Source of the DNA: Salinimicrobium catena
Lineage (GTDB): Bacteria; Bacteroidota; Bacteroidia; Flavobacteriales; Flavobacteriaceae
Reading direction: 5' to 3'
NCBI RefSeq assembly: GCF_900102915.1
Contig: NZ_FNGG01000002.1
Span: 399,097 to 463,096 of the forward strand
DNA: 64,000 bases
Shown here: positions 18,845 through 27,648 of the stretch, piece by piece
Numbering within the stretch: the first letter of the stretch is position 1
Layout of the letters: the number at the start of each line of letters is the position of its first letter
Position numbers and translations under genes: made by a program
Notes under the pieces: model-generated
Databases searched by the model: none
Seen by the model: only the letters and a program-made list of their open reading frames with translations
Told to the model about the DNA's origin: nothing

Positions 18845-19225
18845 TTATTTGATGGCGATCATGCTGATCTCCACATTCACGAACTTCGGAAGGTTGGCCA
18901 CTTCAACTGTTTCTCTTGCCGGAGCAGTTTCTTCATCAAAGTATTTAGAATAGACCGAATTTATCTGCGAAAAATTGTTCATATCGCTGATGAAAATGGA
19001 ACTTTTCACCACATTTTCGAAGTTCATGCCGGCAGCTTCCAGTACCGCTTTCAGGTTTTGCATGACCTGTTCCGTCTCTTCCTGGATCCCGGTGAGTACC
19101 AGTTCACTGGTTTCAGGGTCCAGGGCAATCTGGCCCGAAATGTACAAAGTATTTCCTGCAAGTACTGCCTGATTGTACGGCCCAATAGGAGCCGGTGCGT
19201 TGGTTGTGCGAATGATCTTTTTCAT
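18845..19225 (-). CDS. RidA family protein (reactive imine/enamine deaminase)
   Basis: A 126-residue YjgF/YER057c/UK114 protein that hydrolyses reactive enamine or imine intermediates, such as 2-aminoacrylate. It has the usual NAPAPIGPYNQAV start region, an SGQIALDPET strand and a C-terminal VEISMIAIK. The conserved Arg that binds the carboxylate is present in APARETVEVA. An ATG at 19336 exists upstream, but the ATG at 19225 (MKKIIRTTNAP) is the family start, and the longer frame would run into the end of lptD. It follows lptD by 10 bases and converges with tamB. Confidence 0.93.
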   Translation of the reverse strand: MKKIIRTTNAPAPIGPYNQAVLAGNTLYISGQIALDPETSELVLTGIQEETEQVMQNLKAVLEAAGMNFENVVKSSIFISDMNNFSQINSVYSKYFDEETAPARETVEVANLPKFVNVEISMIAIK

Positions 19226-19235
19226 ATGAAGAGAA

Positions 19236-21932
19236 TTAAAGTTGTCTGTCGCGTTGTCTGCGTTTCTCGTATTTAATATCACGCAGCAGGGCAGATTTGA
19301 TCCCGATAAAGAAGTTCCATTGTTCGTAGCGGCCAAAAGGAGTCCAGTTGAAGGTCATTCTCCAACTCTTGAGGTCCCTGGCGAATCTCAACTGGGTATG
19401 AGTGAATCCCTGGTTCACGAAATCATAACCCGAGGAGGCTCCCACCGTCCATCGTGGGGAAAGTTCCACGTCTCCAGAGAACATCAGGGAGTGCGAGGAG
19501 ATCTCATTCTGCCTGGCCGTGTTGGAATAGTTCATGGTATAGGCAAGTCTCAGATCCCATGGAATCTCAAAGTTATACCATTTATTTTCCGGGCCCTCTT
19601 CTTCATCAGCCACATCTTCTTCCTGTTCATCATAGAAAGTTCCGTCTAATTCCATGCCCTTTCCGAAGAGATCATCGGGGCGCCCTCCGTTCCTGAAGGT
19701 TTCATTGCTTAGGCGGTTGGTGTTCTCCTTTCCTCCGGTAAAGTCCCTGCTCGAAAAGGAGTACCCAAAGCTCACGTTGGCATTGGTCATCCTGAAAAGA
19801 CTTCCGCCGTTATTGATATTTAGTTTGTCGATCCTGCGGTTGTCGTTGTTCAACGCGTAGATGTCCAGGTTTGTTCCAAAATTCACATCCAGTTTTTGCT
19901 GAATAATTGGAAGTGTCCCGCGGATGCTGATGGGCGATAGCTTTAAGGAATCTCCTGCCAGGTTATATGACGTGCTAACATTAAGGTTGTTCAGCAGTTT
20001 AACTTTCCTGGGCTCTGCATCTGCCGAATCTTTTACTTTCGCCTCAAAAGTATTGCTCAAAGCGAAGCCTATGGAGCTTGAAAAATTCTTCCCTGGAGGA
20101 CCGTAGAGGGTTCCCTGGAACCTTGAATATTCCACTTCTCTTTCTTCTCTTCCTGCAGCTTCAGGGATCAGGTAAGTGTCATAATAATAGTCAAATCCGG
20201 GGTTGATATTGTAGCTGATGCTGGGGCGCATCACATGCCTTATCGCCTGGTATTTGCTGTCAGGACTGAAATTGACGGTTCCGTAGATGGTCGTTCCAAT
20301 ACTTGTGTTGAAATTATAGGTCCTAAAGGAATCAAATCCAGAAATGGTGTCAATCACCTCCCGTTGCAGCTCCTCGTCAAAAGAGCGGTCAAAGGTCTTG
20401 AACACCCAGTTTTCGGTATAATTTCCACCAGCGCTAACGCTCAGGTAATTGAACAACTTGAAGTTGGTGGTAAGCGGCACGGTATGTTGTGCTCCCATCA
20501 CAGCGTTTTCGAACATTTCGGGTTTGAAGAAAAGAGAGTCTGTAGTCGTGAATCTATTTTCTCCCCTAAAATTGTACTGAAAGTTAATATTTTCAATGAT
20601 TCCTTTTTTCGCTCCAATTTTTGGTTCAAAAGGATAGATCCTCGCCACGCTTGCCTGGATGGTAGGCAGCGTCATGTTTATTTGCTGTGTGTTCGTGTTC
20701 TGACTGTGGGTGGCCGTTATGCTCAGGTTTACCTGGGGCTCAATGGGAAACGTTTTGGAATATGAAACCGAAGAGCTTAAGGTGTTGGTAAGACGGCTTC
20801 CGGAGTTGCTCTGGTTAGTCGAAGCCTGGTAATAATCGCTACTCCCAAGGTTCACCGAGGCCGAAAATCTTGAAGTAGGATTGGCTTTTTGATCCTGTGT
20901 ATGGTACCAGCGAAGGTTGTAGATGGATCCTTCTGAATAATCCGGGAAACCGCGCTCGCTGTTGATCAATTTTTCATACCTGAAACTCAGGTTCCCCCTG
21001 AACCTGTAGCGCAGGGCGTAAGAAGATTCCAGGCGCAGCCCGTAACTTCCGTTGGTATAGTAATCTCCCAGGGTAGTAAGATCAACATAATCGCTTATCG
21101 CGAAGTAATATCCCCCGTTTTGAAGGTAATAGCCACGGTTATTGTCTTCCCCAAAAGAAGGAATGATGAATCCTGAAGTTTCTTCGTCGGTCATCGGAAA
21201 ATATCCGAAAGGCAGTCCCAGCGGAGTGGGAACATCAGCGATGTACATGTTTACCAGCCCCGAAACGATCTTTTTGTCCGGTACGAACTTGATCTTTCGG
21301 GCGTAGAAATAGTAGTCGGGATCCTCTTCATCTTCAGAAGTGGTAAATTTCACGTTCTTCATGTAAAACACCGAATCATTTTCTCTTTTTGTCACCGCTC
21401 CAAAAACCTTGAACTCTCCCTGCTCGGTACGCGAATTGAAAACCAGTGCTTTTTCGGTCTCAAAATTGAACCGGATCGAATCCGGTCGTACCACACTTTG
21501 AGCCTGTGTGAAAACCGGTTTCTGCGTGTAAGTGCCCGTAGAATCAGGAATTCCGTAGGCATAGACCTCGTTCTTTTCGTTATCCAGAATGATCATTCCG
21601 GCAGTAATGTTAATGTCCCCGTAGGTAACTTCAGCCTGATCATAGAGGTAGAGCCGGTTTTCCCGGGGGCTTAACCTCATGTAATCTTCGGCTGTGTAGA
21701 CCACCTGGTCGGTAAGCATCTGGTTCTTGGGTTTTACAGAATCCTGGGGAGTGATATTTATCACCGGCACCGGGGCTTCGATCTCTATGGAATCCTGTAC
21801 AGGAGCCACTGTGTCACGCTCTGCGGGAATGCGAATACCTTCTTTTGTTTTGATCTCCTGGGCGGCAATTTGAGGAAGATTCAACAGTAAAAAAATACTG
21901 CAGGAAAGTATGTGAAGTATATTGGTTCGCAA
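19236..21932 (-). CDS. lptD: LptD-like outer-membrane lipopolysaccharide assembly protein
   Basis: This 898-residue outer-membrane protein of the Bacteroidota LptD-like family would insert lipopolysaccharide into the outer leaflet. An N-terminal signal segment (HILSCSIFLLLNLPQIAAQ) precedes an OstA/LptA-like periplasmic domain (about 75-230) and a long beta-barrel rich in alternating aromatic residues and ending ...GIKSALLRDIKYEKRRQRDRQL. No ATG lies near the 5' end; TTG 21932 is used. The gene's 5' end and promoter region overlap that of the divergent amidase. It is followed by ridA. Confidence 0.88.
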   Translation of the reverse strand: MRTNILHILSCSIFLLLNLPQIAAQEIKTKEGIRIPAERDTVAPVQDSIEIEAPVPVINITPQDSVKPKNQMLTDQVVYTAEDYMRLSPRENRLYLYDQAEVTYGDINITAGMIILDNEKNEVYAYGIPDSTGTYTQKPVFTQAQSVVRPDSIRFNFETEKALVFNSRTEQGEFKVFGAVTKRENDSVFYMKNVKFTTSEDEEDPDYYFYARKIKFVPDKKIVSGLVNMYIADVPTPLGLPFGYFPMTDEETSGFIIPSFGEDNNRGYYLQNGGYYFAISDYVDLTTLGDYYTNGSYGLRLESSYALRYRFRGNLSFRYEKLINSERGFPDYSEGSIYNLRWYHTQDQKANPTSRFSASVNLGSSDYYQASTNQSNSGSRLTNTLSSSVSYSKTFPIEPQVNLSITATHSQNTNTQQINMTLPTIQASVARIYPFEPKIGAKKGIIENINFQYNFRGENRFTTTDSLFFKPEMFENAVMGAQHTVPLTTNFKLFNYLSVSAGGNYTENWVFKTFDRSFDEELQREVIDTISGFDSFRTYNFNTSIGTTIYGTVNFSPDSKYQAIRHVMRPSISYNINPGFDYYYDTYLIPEAAGREEREVEYSRFQGTLYGPPGKNFSSSIGFALSNTFEAKVKDSADAEPRKVKLLNNLNVSTSYNLAGDSLKLSPISIRGTLPIIQQKLDVNFGTNLDIYALNNDNRRIDKLNINNGGSLFRMTNANVSFGYSFSSRDFTGGKENTNRLSNETFRNGGRPDDLFGKGMELDGTFYDEQEEDVADEEEGPENKWYNFEIPWDLRLAYTMNYSNTARQNEISSHSLMFSGDVELSPRWTVGASSGYDFVNQGFTHTQLRFARDLKSWRMTFNWTPFGRYEQWNFFIGIKSALLRDIKYEKRRQRDRQL

Positions 21933-21944
21933 TGCTAGATGTGC

Positions 21945-21952
21945 TATTTTTG
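21945..21952 (+). promoter_or_regulatory. Promoter -7 box for the amidase gene
   Basis: TATTTTTG (21945-21952) matches TAnnTTTG. The expected -33 position (21922-21925, TTGG) is only a partial match. It lies 13 bases upstream of the lptD start on the other strand, so both genes would share a compact control region. The leader to the ATG at 22060 would be about 100 bases. Confidence 0.4.
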
Positions 21953-22059
21953 TAAGCGTGGCTTGTTTTTTGAAGTTTCAAAATTACATATATTTTTTAA
22001 GCTACCTTTTCGGTTTATCAAAAAATAAAATAACCACCTATTTGAATCGTTATAGCCAT

Positions 22060-23181
22060 ATGAGAACGAAGCATGTCGCCCTTTTAGTTTTATTTTTTTC
22101 ATTTTTTATTTCTGCGGAAGCATTCGCTTCCAATTGTGAGCCTCCTCGCGAACGATTTGTAGTGGTTCTTGACGCCGGCCATGGGGGGCAGGACCCCGGA
22201 AACAGGGGGAACGGTTATTTTGAGAAGGATATCGCCCTCAACATTGTGTTAAACATTGGCGCAGAACTTGAAAAACTGCCCGATGTTAAGGTAATCTACA
22301 CCCGAAAGACCGACGTTTTTGTCACTTTGGCGGGTCGTGCAGAGATCGCCAATGAGGCCGAAGCAGATCTATTTATTTCGGTGCATTGTAATGCGCACAG
22401 CTCCCAGGCTTCGGGAACAGAGACCTTTGTACTGGGGCTTCACCGTAATGAGGATAACCTTAAGGTGGCCATGCGCGAGAACCAGGTGATCTACCTGGAG
22501 GAAGATTATGAAGTGACCTACGGCGGATTCAATCCTGATTCTCCTGAGTCCTATATCGGCCTTACTTTAATGCAGGAAGAATATCTTGATCAAAGTATCC
22601 TGCTGGCCGATTTCATTCAGAAGAAATTTACGCATGAGCTTAATAGGGTGAACCGCGGCGTGAAACAAGCGGGATTTCTCGTGCTTAGACAAACCTACAT
22701 GCCAAGCGTGCTTATTGAAACCGGCTTTTTGACCAACAAAGGAGAAGGCTCCTTCCTTAACAGTAGTTCGGGTCAGGATAAAATGTCTTCGGCTATCGTA
22801 AAAGCGGTAAAAGATTATAAGAACAGCATCAATCTGGAAGTTTTAGAAGGCCTGGCCGAAGAGCCTCCGATCAAGGTAGATCCTGAAGTAGCTTCGCGGC
22901 CTTCAGATGAATACAAAGATGTCACATTCAGGATTCAGCTTGCGGCTACAGGGAAAAAGATCGAACCTAGTCCGCGCAATTTCAAGGGATTGACAGATGT
23001 TTTCAGGAACAAAGAAGGTAAATTATATAAGTACTATTATGGTGCGACCTCAAGCTATGTACAGATCAAGGAGCTGCATGAGCACGCAAAAAAGAAAGGG
23101 TACAGCACCAGTTATATAGTAGCCTTTAAAGATAATGATAAGATCAGCGTGAACGAAGCGTTAAAAACAAAGGTGAAATAA
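22060..23181 (+). CDS. N-acetylmuramoyl-L-alanine amidase (Amidase_3)
   Basis: Zinc amidase that cuts the bond between MurNAc and the stem peptide, used in cell separation. A signal peptide (VALLVLFFSFFISAEAFA) directs it to the periplasm. Zinc ligands appear in VLDAGHGGQDPG (His), EKDIALN (Glu) and SVHCNAH (His), with the catalytic Glu in VLIETGFLTN. The C-terminal 90 or so residues look like a SPOR-type peptidoglycan-binding domain (FRIQLAATGKKIEP). The frame is open back to 21922, but the ATG at 22060 fits the signal peptide and gives 373 residues. It is followed by the MlaD-like gene. Confidence 0.93.
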   Translation: MRTKHVALLVLFFSFFISAEAFASNCEPPRERFVVVLDAGHGGQDPGNRGNGYFEKDIALNIVLNIGAELEKLPDVKVIYTRKTDVFVTLAGRAEIANEAEADLFISVHCNAHSSQASGTETFVLGLHRNEDNLKVAMRENQVIYLEEDYEVTYGGFNPDSPESYIGLTLMQEEYLDQSILLADFIQKKFTHELNRVNRGVKQAGFLVLRQTYMPSVLIETGFLTNKGEGSFLNSSSGQDKMSSAIVKAVKDYKNSINLEVLEGLAEEPPIKVDPEVASRPSDEYKDVTFRIQLAATGKKIEPSPRNFKGLTDVFRNKEGKLYKYYYGATSSYVQIKELHEHAKKKGYSTSYIVAFKDNDKISVNEALKTKVK

Positions 23182-23204
23182 AGGAACATTTCTATATTTA
23201 TTTT

Positions 23205-23212
23205 TAAATTTG
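23205..23212 (+). promoter_or_regulatory. Promoter -7 box for mlaD-like gene
   Basis: TAAATTTG (23205-23212) is an exact match to TAnnTTTG, in the 53-base gap before the GTG at 23235. No clear TTTG lies at the -33 distance. The gene may also be read from the amidase promoter. Confidence 0.35.
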
Positions 23213-23234
23213 TCCTTCATCAAATAAGATCTTT

Positions 23235-24185
23235 GTGAAATATTCTAAAGAGGTTAAAACCGCTCTTCTGGCCCTTGTGGCCATTCTTCTTTTTATTTTC
23301 GGATATAGTTTTTTAAAAGGGAAGAACTGGTTTGATTCCAGCAGAACCTTCTATGCCGTCTATAACGATGTTGAAGGGCTAACGCCCTCTTCGCCGGTGA
23401 CCATTAACGGACTGGAAGTAGGAAATGTTACCGATATTAGCTTTTTAGACACCTCGGGCAGACTGGTGGTGACTTTTACCGTAGATAACGACTTTCCTTT
23501 CGCCAAGAGCAGTGTGGCCCAGATCTATGGCGGCGGGCTCATCGGCGGAAAATCTGTGGCGATCCTTCCGAAGTATGAGCAGGGAAATATGGCAAAGTCG
23601 GGTGACACCCTGGAAAGTGCTATTGAAGAAGGACTTCTTGAACTGGTAAATGAAAGGCTTACCCCGCTTCAGGAAAAGGTGGAAAAGGTGATCGTGAGCA
23701 CAGATTCACTTGTGAATGCTTTTAATCAGGTGCTTAATGAAGAGACCCGAAAAGATCTGAAGAACAGTATAGAGAATCTTTCCCTTACAGTAGCCTCTCT
23801 TCGTAGCACAGCCAAATCCGCCGATAAAATTCTGTCTGAGAATTCTCCCAAATTCAACCGTACTTTTACTAATTTGGATGAAATGACGACCAACTTGAAT
23901 AATTTCTCTGATACGCTGGCACAGGTTGATCTTAAAAGGATGACGAATGATCTGGAAACAGCCGTTTCCAATTTTGAAGATGTCACCAACAAACTCAATA
24001 ATGGTGATGGCACCGCGGCCAGGCTTATCAATGATCCTACGGTTTACAACAACCTGGAAAGAGCAACCAACCAGCTTGACGAATTGATCCAGGATATAAA
24101 ACTGAATCCGAAGCGATATGTTCATTTTTCTATCTTCGGAAAGAACCCCGGCCCATATTCGCCTCCAAAAGATTCTTTGAAATAA
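23235..24185 (+). CDS. MlaD family (MCE domain) lipid-transport protein
   Basis: Periplasmic substrate-binding component of an Mla-type phospholipid transport system, anchored in the inner membrane by one N-terminal helix (TALLALVAILLFIFGYSFL). The MCE domain (about 35-115) shows VYNDVEGLTPSSPVTINGLEVG and the GGLIGGKSV end. A long helical tail (about 140-290) with regular heptads follows, as in tunnel-forming MCE proteins. Start GTG 23235; 316 residues. No mlaE or mlaF permease or ATPase lies in the window, so the partners must be elsewhere. Confidence 0.92.
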   Translation: MKYSKEVKTALLALVAILLFIFGYSFLKGKNWFDSSRTFYAVYNDVEGLTPSSPVTINGLEVGNVTDISFLDTSGRLVVTFTVDNDFPFAKSSVAQIYGGGLIGGKSVAILPKYEQGNMAKSGDTLESAIEEGLLELVNERLTPLQEKVEKVIVSTDSLVNAFNQVLNEETRKDLKNSIENLSLTVASLRSTAKSADKILSENSPKFNRTFTNLDEMTTNLNNFSDTLAQVDLKRMTNDLETAVSNFEDVTNKLNNGDGTAARLINDPTVYNNLERATNQLDELIQDIKLNPKRYVHFSIFGKNPGPYSPPKDSLK

Positions 24186-24204
24186 CCAACCAACTCAACC
24201 AACC

Positions 24205-25539
24205 ATGCAAATTATTGCACAGATCGCTTTCATCCTTGCATTCGCCATTGGGATAGGCATATTCGTTCGGAATGTTCGCCGAATGATCCGAAACATCAAA
24301 CTGGGAAGAGAGATTGACCGCAACGACCATCCCGGCATTCGCTGGAAAAAAATGGCCAAAATAGCGCTCGGTCAGTATAAAATGGTGAGAAGACCCGTTT
24401 CAGGAATCGTACACATCATCGTTTACCTGGGCTTCATCATTATAAATATTGAAGTGCTGGAGATCATCATAGACGGGATCTTCGGAACCCACAGGGTGTT
24501 CGCCGGTGGCGGCGCTGCTTATGATTTCCTTATCGCCTCCTTTGAAATACTTGCCCTGCTGGTACTGGTAGGGGTGATCATTTTCTGGGTGAGGAGAAAC
24601 ATCCTGCATGTGTACAGGTTCATGGCTCGTGAAATGACCAGCTGGCCAAAGAACGATGCCAATTACATCCTGTATTTTGAAATGGTGCTTATGACCTTAT
24701 TCCTGGTGATGAACGCAGCAGACCATCAATTACAGATCAACGGAGCACCTCATTATGTGGAGGCAGGAGCCTTTCCCGTGAGTAGTATGCTTCTTCCGCT
24801 ATTTGACGGCTTGAGCAACTCCACGCTTATTTTCATCGAAAGAGCTGCCTGGTGGCTGCATATCCTTGGAATTCTGTTCTTCCTTAATTACCTGTACTAT
24901 TCAAAGCACCTGCATATTTTGCTTGCTTTTCCAAACGTATATTTTTCAAAGATCCGTCCAAAGGGAGAATTTGACAATATTGAAGCTGTAACCAAAGAGG
25001 TGCAGTTGATGATGGATCCAGACGCTGATCCGTTTGCCGCCCCTGCCGAACCTGAAGGCCAGGAGGAGGGTGAACCCGAAAAGTTTGGGGCTTCAGATGT
25101 TTTTGACCTTAACCGGGTACAACTTCTAAATGCCTACACCTGTACCGAGTGCGGTAGGTGTACAGATGAATGTCCTGCGAATAACACCGGGAAATTGCTT
25201 TCTCCGCGTAAGATCATGATGGATACCCGTGACAGGCTTGAGGAAGTAGGGGAAAATATCAACAAGAACGGATCTTTCAAGGATGACGGGAAGCAACTGC
25301 TTGACGATTACATTCTTCGCGAGGAGATCTGGGCCTGCACCACCTGTAATATGTGCGTAGAAGCCTGCCCTGTGGGAATCGACCCGATGTCTATCATTGT
25401 TGAAATGCGAAGATACCTTATGATGGAGCAAAGCGCCGGTCCTGCCGATCTTAACAACGCGATGAGCAATATTGAGAACAACGGTGCTCCCTGGCCTTAT
25501 AACCAGATGGACCGTTTAAACTGGGCTAACGAAAATTAG
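24205..25539 (+). CDS. Membrane iron-sulfur oxidoreductase subunit (HdrC/NarI-like)
   Basis: A 444-residue electron-transfer protein. The N-terminal half holds about five membrane helices with spaced His residues, like the cytochrome b subunit of nitrate reductase gamma. The C-terminal half has two 4Fe-4S ferredoxin motifs (CTECGRCTDECP and CTTCNMCVEACP). It probably links the quinone pool to the HdrB-like protein encoded 55 bases downstream, as in HdrCB or GlpC-type enzymes. The electron donor is unknown. An acidic linker (about 273-292) separates membrane and iron-sulfur parts. Start ATG 24205, 19 bases after mlaD. Confidence 0.88.
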   Translation: MQIIAQIAFILAFAIGIGIFVRNVRRMIRNIKLGREIDRNDHPGIRWKKMAKIALGQYKMVRRPVSGIVHIIVYLGFIIINIEVLEIIIDGIFGTHRVFAGGGAAYDFLIASFEILALLVLVGVIIFWVRRNILHVYRFMAREMTSWPKNDANYILYFEMVLMTLFLVMNAADHQLQINGAPHYVEAGAFPVSSMLLPLFDGLSNSTLIFIERAAWWLHILGILFFLNYLYYSKHLHILLAFPNVYFSKIRPKGEFDNIEAVTKEVQLMMDPDADPFAAPAEPEGQEEGEPEKFGASDVFDLNRVQLLNAYTCTECGRCTDECPANNTGKLLSPRKIMMDTRDRLEEVGENINKNGSFKDDGKQLLDDYILREEIWACTTCNMCVEACPVGIDPMSIIVEMRRYLMMEQSAGPADLNNAMSNIENNGAPWPYNQMDRLNWANEN

Positions 25540-25594
25540 TGCCGGCAAATAAATTCTGAAAATAAAAGCCCAAGGCTTTTTAAAAATTACAATA

Positions 25595-26386
25595 ATGGCT
25601 GAAAATATTAAAGTGCCTACCATGGCCGAATATATGGCAGAAGGCAAAAAACCTGAAGTTCTATTTTGGGTAGGTTGTGCCGGAAGTTTTGACGATCGTG
25701 CAAAAAAGATCACCAAAGCCTTTGTCCGACTGCTTAGCAAGGCAAATGTGGATTTTGCCGTTTTGGGAACCGAAGAAAGTTGTACTGGAGATCCTGCAAA
25801 AAGGGCCGGAAACGAATTCCTTTACCAGATGCAGGCTGCCGGAAATATCGAAGTTTTGAACGGGTACGAGATCAAAAAGATCGTGACCACCTGTCCGCAT
25901 TGCTTTAATATCATCAAAAATGAATATCCCGGTCTTGGAGGCAATTACGAGGTAATGCACCATACCACCTTTTTGAAATCCCTGCTGGATGAAGGCAGAC
26001 TTACCGTGGAAGGCGGCAAGTTCAAAGGGAAAAGGATCACTTTTCACGATCCCTGTTACCTAGGGCGTGGAAATGATATCTATGAGGCACCTCGTGACCT
26101 TCTGAGAAAGCTGGAAGTGGAGCTGGTTGAAATGAAACGCTGTAAGAAGAACGCCATGTGCTGTGGTGCAGGTGGTGCGCAGATGTTCAAGGAGCCGGAA
26201 CCCGGTAAAGAAGAAGTCAACGTGGCCCGTACTGAACAGGCCATTGATGTCAAGCCGGAAATGATCGCCGCCGGATGTCCTTTCTGCAACACCATGCTTA
26301 CGGACGGAGTAAAAGCAAAAGATAAAGAAGGTCAAATTGAGGTGATGGATCTTGCTGAGATGATTGCCAACGCAGAGGATCTGTAG
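25595..26386 (+). CDS. CCG-domain iron-sulfur protein (HdrB/LutA/GlpC-like)
   Basis: A 263-residue soluble protein with two cysteine-rich CCG domains. The first has WVGCAGS, then TTCPHCFN and HDPCYLGR. The second has MCCGAGGAQMF and AGCPFCNTM. In heterodisulfide reductase subunit B these cysteines bind unusual 4Fe-4S clusters at the active site. Directly downstream of the membrane subunit, it should be the catalytic or cluster-relay partner in a membrane dehydrogenase. The substrate cannot be told from the sequence. A strong terminator follows. Confidence 0.9.
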   Translation: MAENIKVPTMAEYMAEGKKPEVLFWVGCAGSFDDRAKKITKAFVRLLSKANVDFAVLGTEESCTGDPAKRAGNEFLYQMQAAGNIEVLNGYEIKKIVTTCPHCFNIIKNEYPGLGGNYEVMHHTTFLKSLLDEGRLTVEGGKFKGKRITFHDPCYLGRGNDIYEAPRDLLRKLEVELVEMKRCKKNAMCCGAGGAQMFKEPEPGKEEVNVARTEQAIDVKPEMIAAGCPFCNTMLTDGVKAKDKEGQIEVMDLAEMIANAEDL

Positions 26387-26407
26387 ATAAAATATACTGA
26401 AAAAGAG

Positions 26408-26438
26408 AGGCTGTCAAATGAATTGACAGCCTTTTTTT
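26408..26438. terminator. Bidirectional rho-independent terminator
   Basis: AGGCTGTCA (26408-26416) pairs perfectly with TGACAGCCT (26424-26432), with a T run to 26438 and an A-rich left side. It separates the iron-sulfur pair from the convergent hypothetical gene, whose last codons it touches. Confidence 0.85.
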
Positions 26439-26964
26439 ATTTAAGCCGAAGTTGGTCTTCTTCTTTTAATTCATTTCTTACCAGCACAATGATATCCTCA
26501 TCGGTAAGGCCTTCTTCTATATAATCTCCCTGCTTTCCTTGCTTGTATGCGTATTCTTCAATGTTGGTTGGATAAGGAGGTTGTTTCCGTTGTTTTGCAT
26601 TCTTTTCACTGTAGCCTTTCAGGTAAGCTACAACGAGATCATCATCCTCTACCTGTAGGTGTTTTTGCTTGTTGTATCGCTGTAAAAGCTTAAGAGCTTT
26701 CTGCACTCCTTCAAAAAGCATTGCAGAATGAGAATTTCCGCCGGTACAGTAATGGGGTTCATCGTGGTAGATGTATATTGGCGCCGTAACGGTGTAGAAA
26801 TATCCTTCTACCAGGTTCACCTGTTCGTCCCATACACATCCTACTTCTACATGTATCTGGTGGTTTTCTCGCAACCAGTCCCGTATGGCATAAATATTAT
26901 TAACATCACCGGTGTAGCCCAATCTTTGAGCACTTGAGATTAATTTTGAGAGATCATTTGTCAT
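26437..26964 (-). CDS. Hypothetical protein
   Basis: I do not recognise this 175-residue protein. No signal peptide or membrane segment is visible, so it is probably cytosolic. The middle part has a strand-rich stretch (EVGCVWDEQVNLVEGYFYTV) and a GGNSHSAMLFEGVQKAL segment; the C-terminus is highly charged. Codon use looks normal and the start (ATG 26964) follows an AT-rich upstream region. It is a single gene, convergent with the iron-sulfur pair and sharing their terminator. It is probably real because the frame has protein-like composition throughout. Confidence 0.7.
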   Translation of the reverse strand: MTNDLSKLISSAQRLGYTGDVNNIYAIRDWLRENHQIHVEVGCVWDEQVNLVEGYFYTVTAPIYIYHDEPHYCTGGNSHSAMLFEGVQKALKLLQRYNKQKHLQVEDDDLVVAYLKGYSEKNAKQRKQPPYPTNIEEYAYKQGKQGDYIEEGLTDEDIIVLVRNELKEEDQLRLK

Positions 26965-27112
26965 AAAACAAAATTAAGATTTGGTATTCTAATTATTTTA
27001 TGATTTGTGTCACTTTTTAAAAATTAAAAATCAGGTATAACTTTTTAAATAATAGGAATTTAACAAGCAGGTTTTATGGTGGAAATAGGCTTCTATTTTT
27101 AACGCCCTGTAG

Positions 27113-27143
27113 TTTGAACAAAGCTGAGAATCAACTAATTTTG
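27113..27143 (+). promoter_or_regulatory. Consensus Bacteroidota promoter
   Basis: TTTG (27113-27116), a 19-base spacer and TAATTTTG (27136-27143) exactly match the sigma-ABfr consensus TTTG-N19-TAnnTTTG. The transcript would start about 12 bases before the ATG at 27163 and should cover three genes through bshA. Confidence 0.8.
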
Positions 27144-27162
27144 TGAAAAATAAAATTCACAC

Positions 27163-27648
27163 ATGTTTGTTCCATTTGAAAATCTACCGGATAGTTCCCG
27201 TGTCTGGATCTATCAGGCCAATCGCTCTTTTACTGATCAGGAGCAGGAGGAAATACAAGAAAAACTTCAGGAATTCATAGAAAGTTGGACGGCCCACGGA
27301 GCTGACCTAAAGGCTTCTTACGAGATCCGTTATAAAAGGTTCATTATTCTTGGTCTTGACCAGGAAATGAATGCAGCCACCGGTTGTTCCATAGATGCTT
27401 CGGTTAAATTCATTCAGCAGCTTGAAAAAGATTACGGGGTTGACCTTTTAGACAAGATGAATGTTTCCTACAAGCAGGGGGATTTTGTGGCTTACAAGAC
27501 GCTTACAGATTTCCGAAAAATGGCGAAAGACCGCGCTGTTTCCCCGAAGACCATCGTATTCAATAATCTTGTAAATAACAAAGCCGAATATCTTTCAGAC
27601 TGGGAAGTGCCTGCATCTGAAAGCTGGCATAAACGTTTTCTCAATTAA
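27163..27648 (+). CDS. Conserved small cytosolic protein of unknown function
   Basis: This 161-residue protein belongs to a Bacteroidota family often labelled 'ABC transporter ATPase'. It shows no Walker A, Walker B or ABC signature motif, so that label has no support here. Seen: an N-terminal FENLPDSSRVWIYQANR, a central LDQEMNAATGCSIDASVKFI and a conserved DFRKMAKDRAVSPKTIVFNN region. The stop overlaps the start of the next gene by one base (TAATG), so translation is probably coupled to the cell-wall hydrolase gene. The function is unknown. Confidence 0.85.
   Translation: MFVPFENLPDSSRVWIYQANRSFTDQEQEEIQEKLQEFIESWTAHGADLKASYEIRYKRFIILGLDQEMNAATGCSIDASVKFIQQLEKDYGVDLLDKMNVSYKQGDFVAYKTLTDFRKMAKDRAVSPKTIVFNNLVNNKAEYLSDWEVPASESWHKRFLN

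Noticed and set aside
27163-27648. ABC transporter ATPase
   Set aside because: No Walker A, Walker B or signature motif; the name is a known carry-over label for this family.
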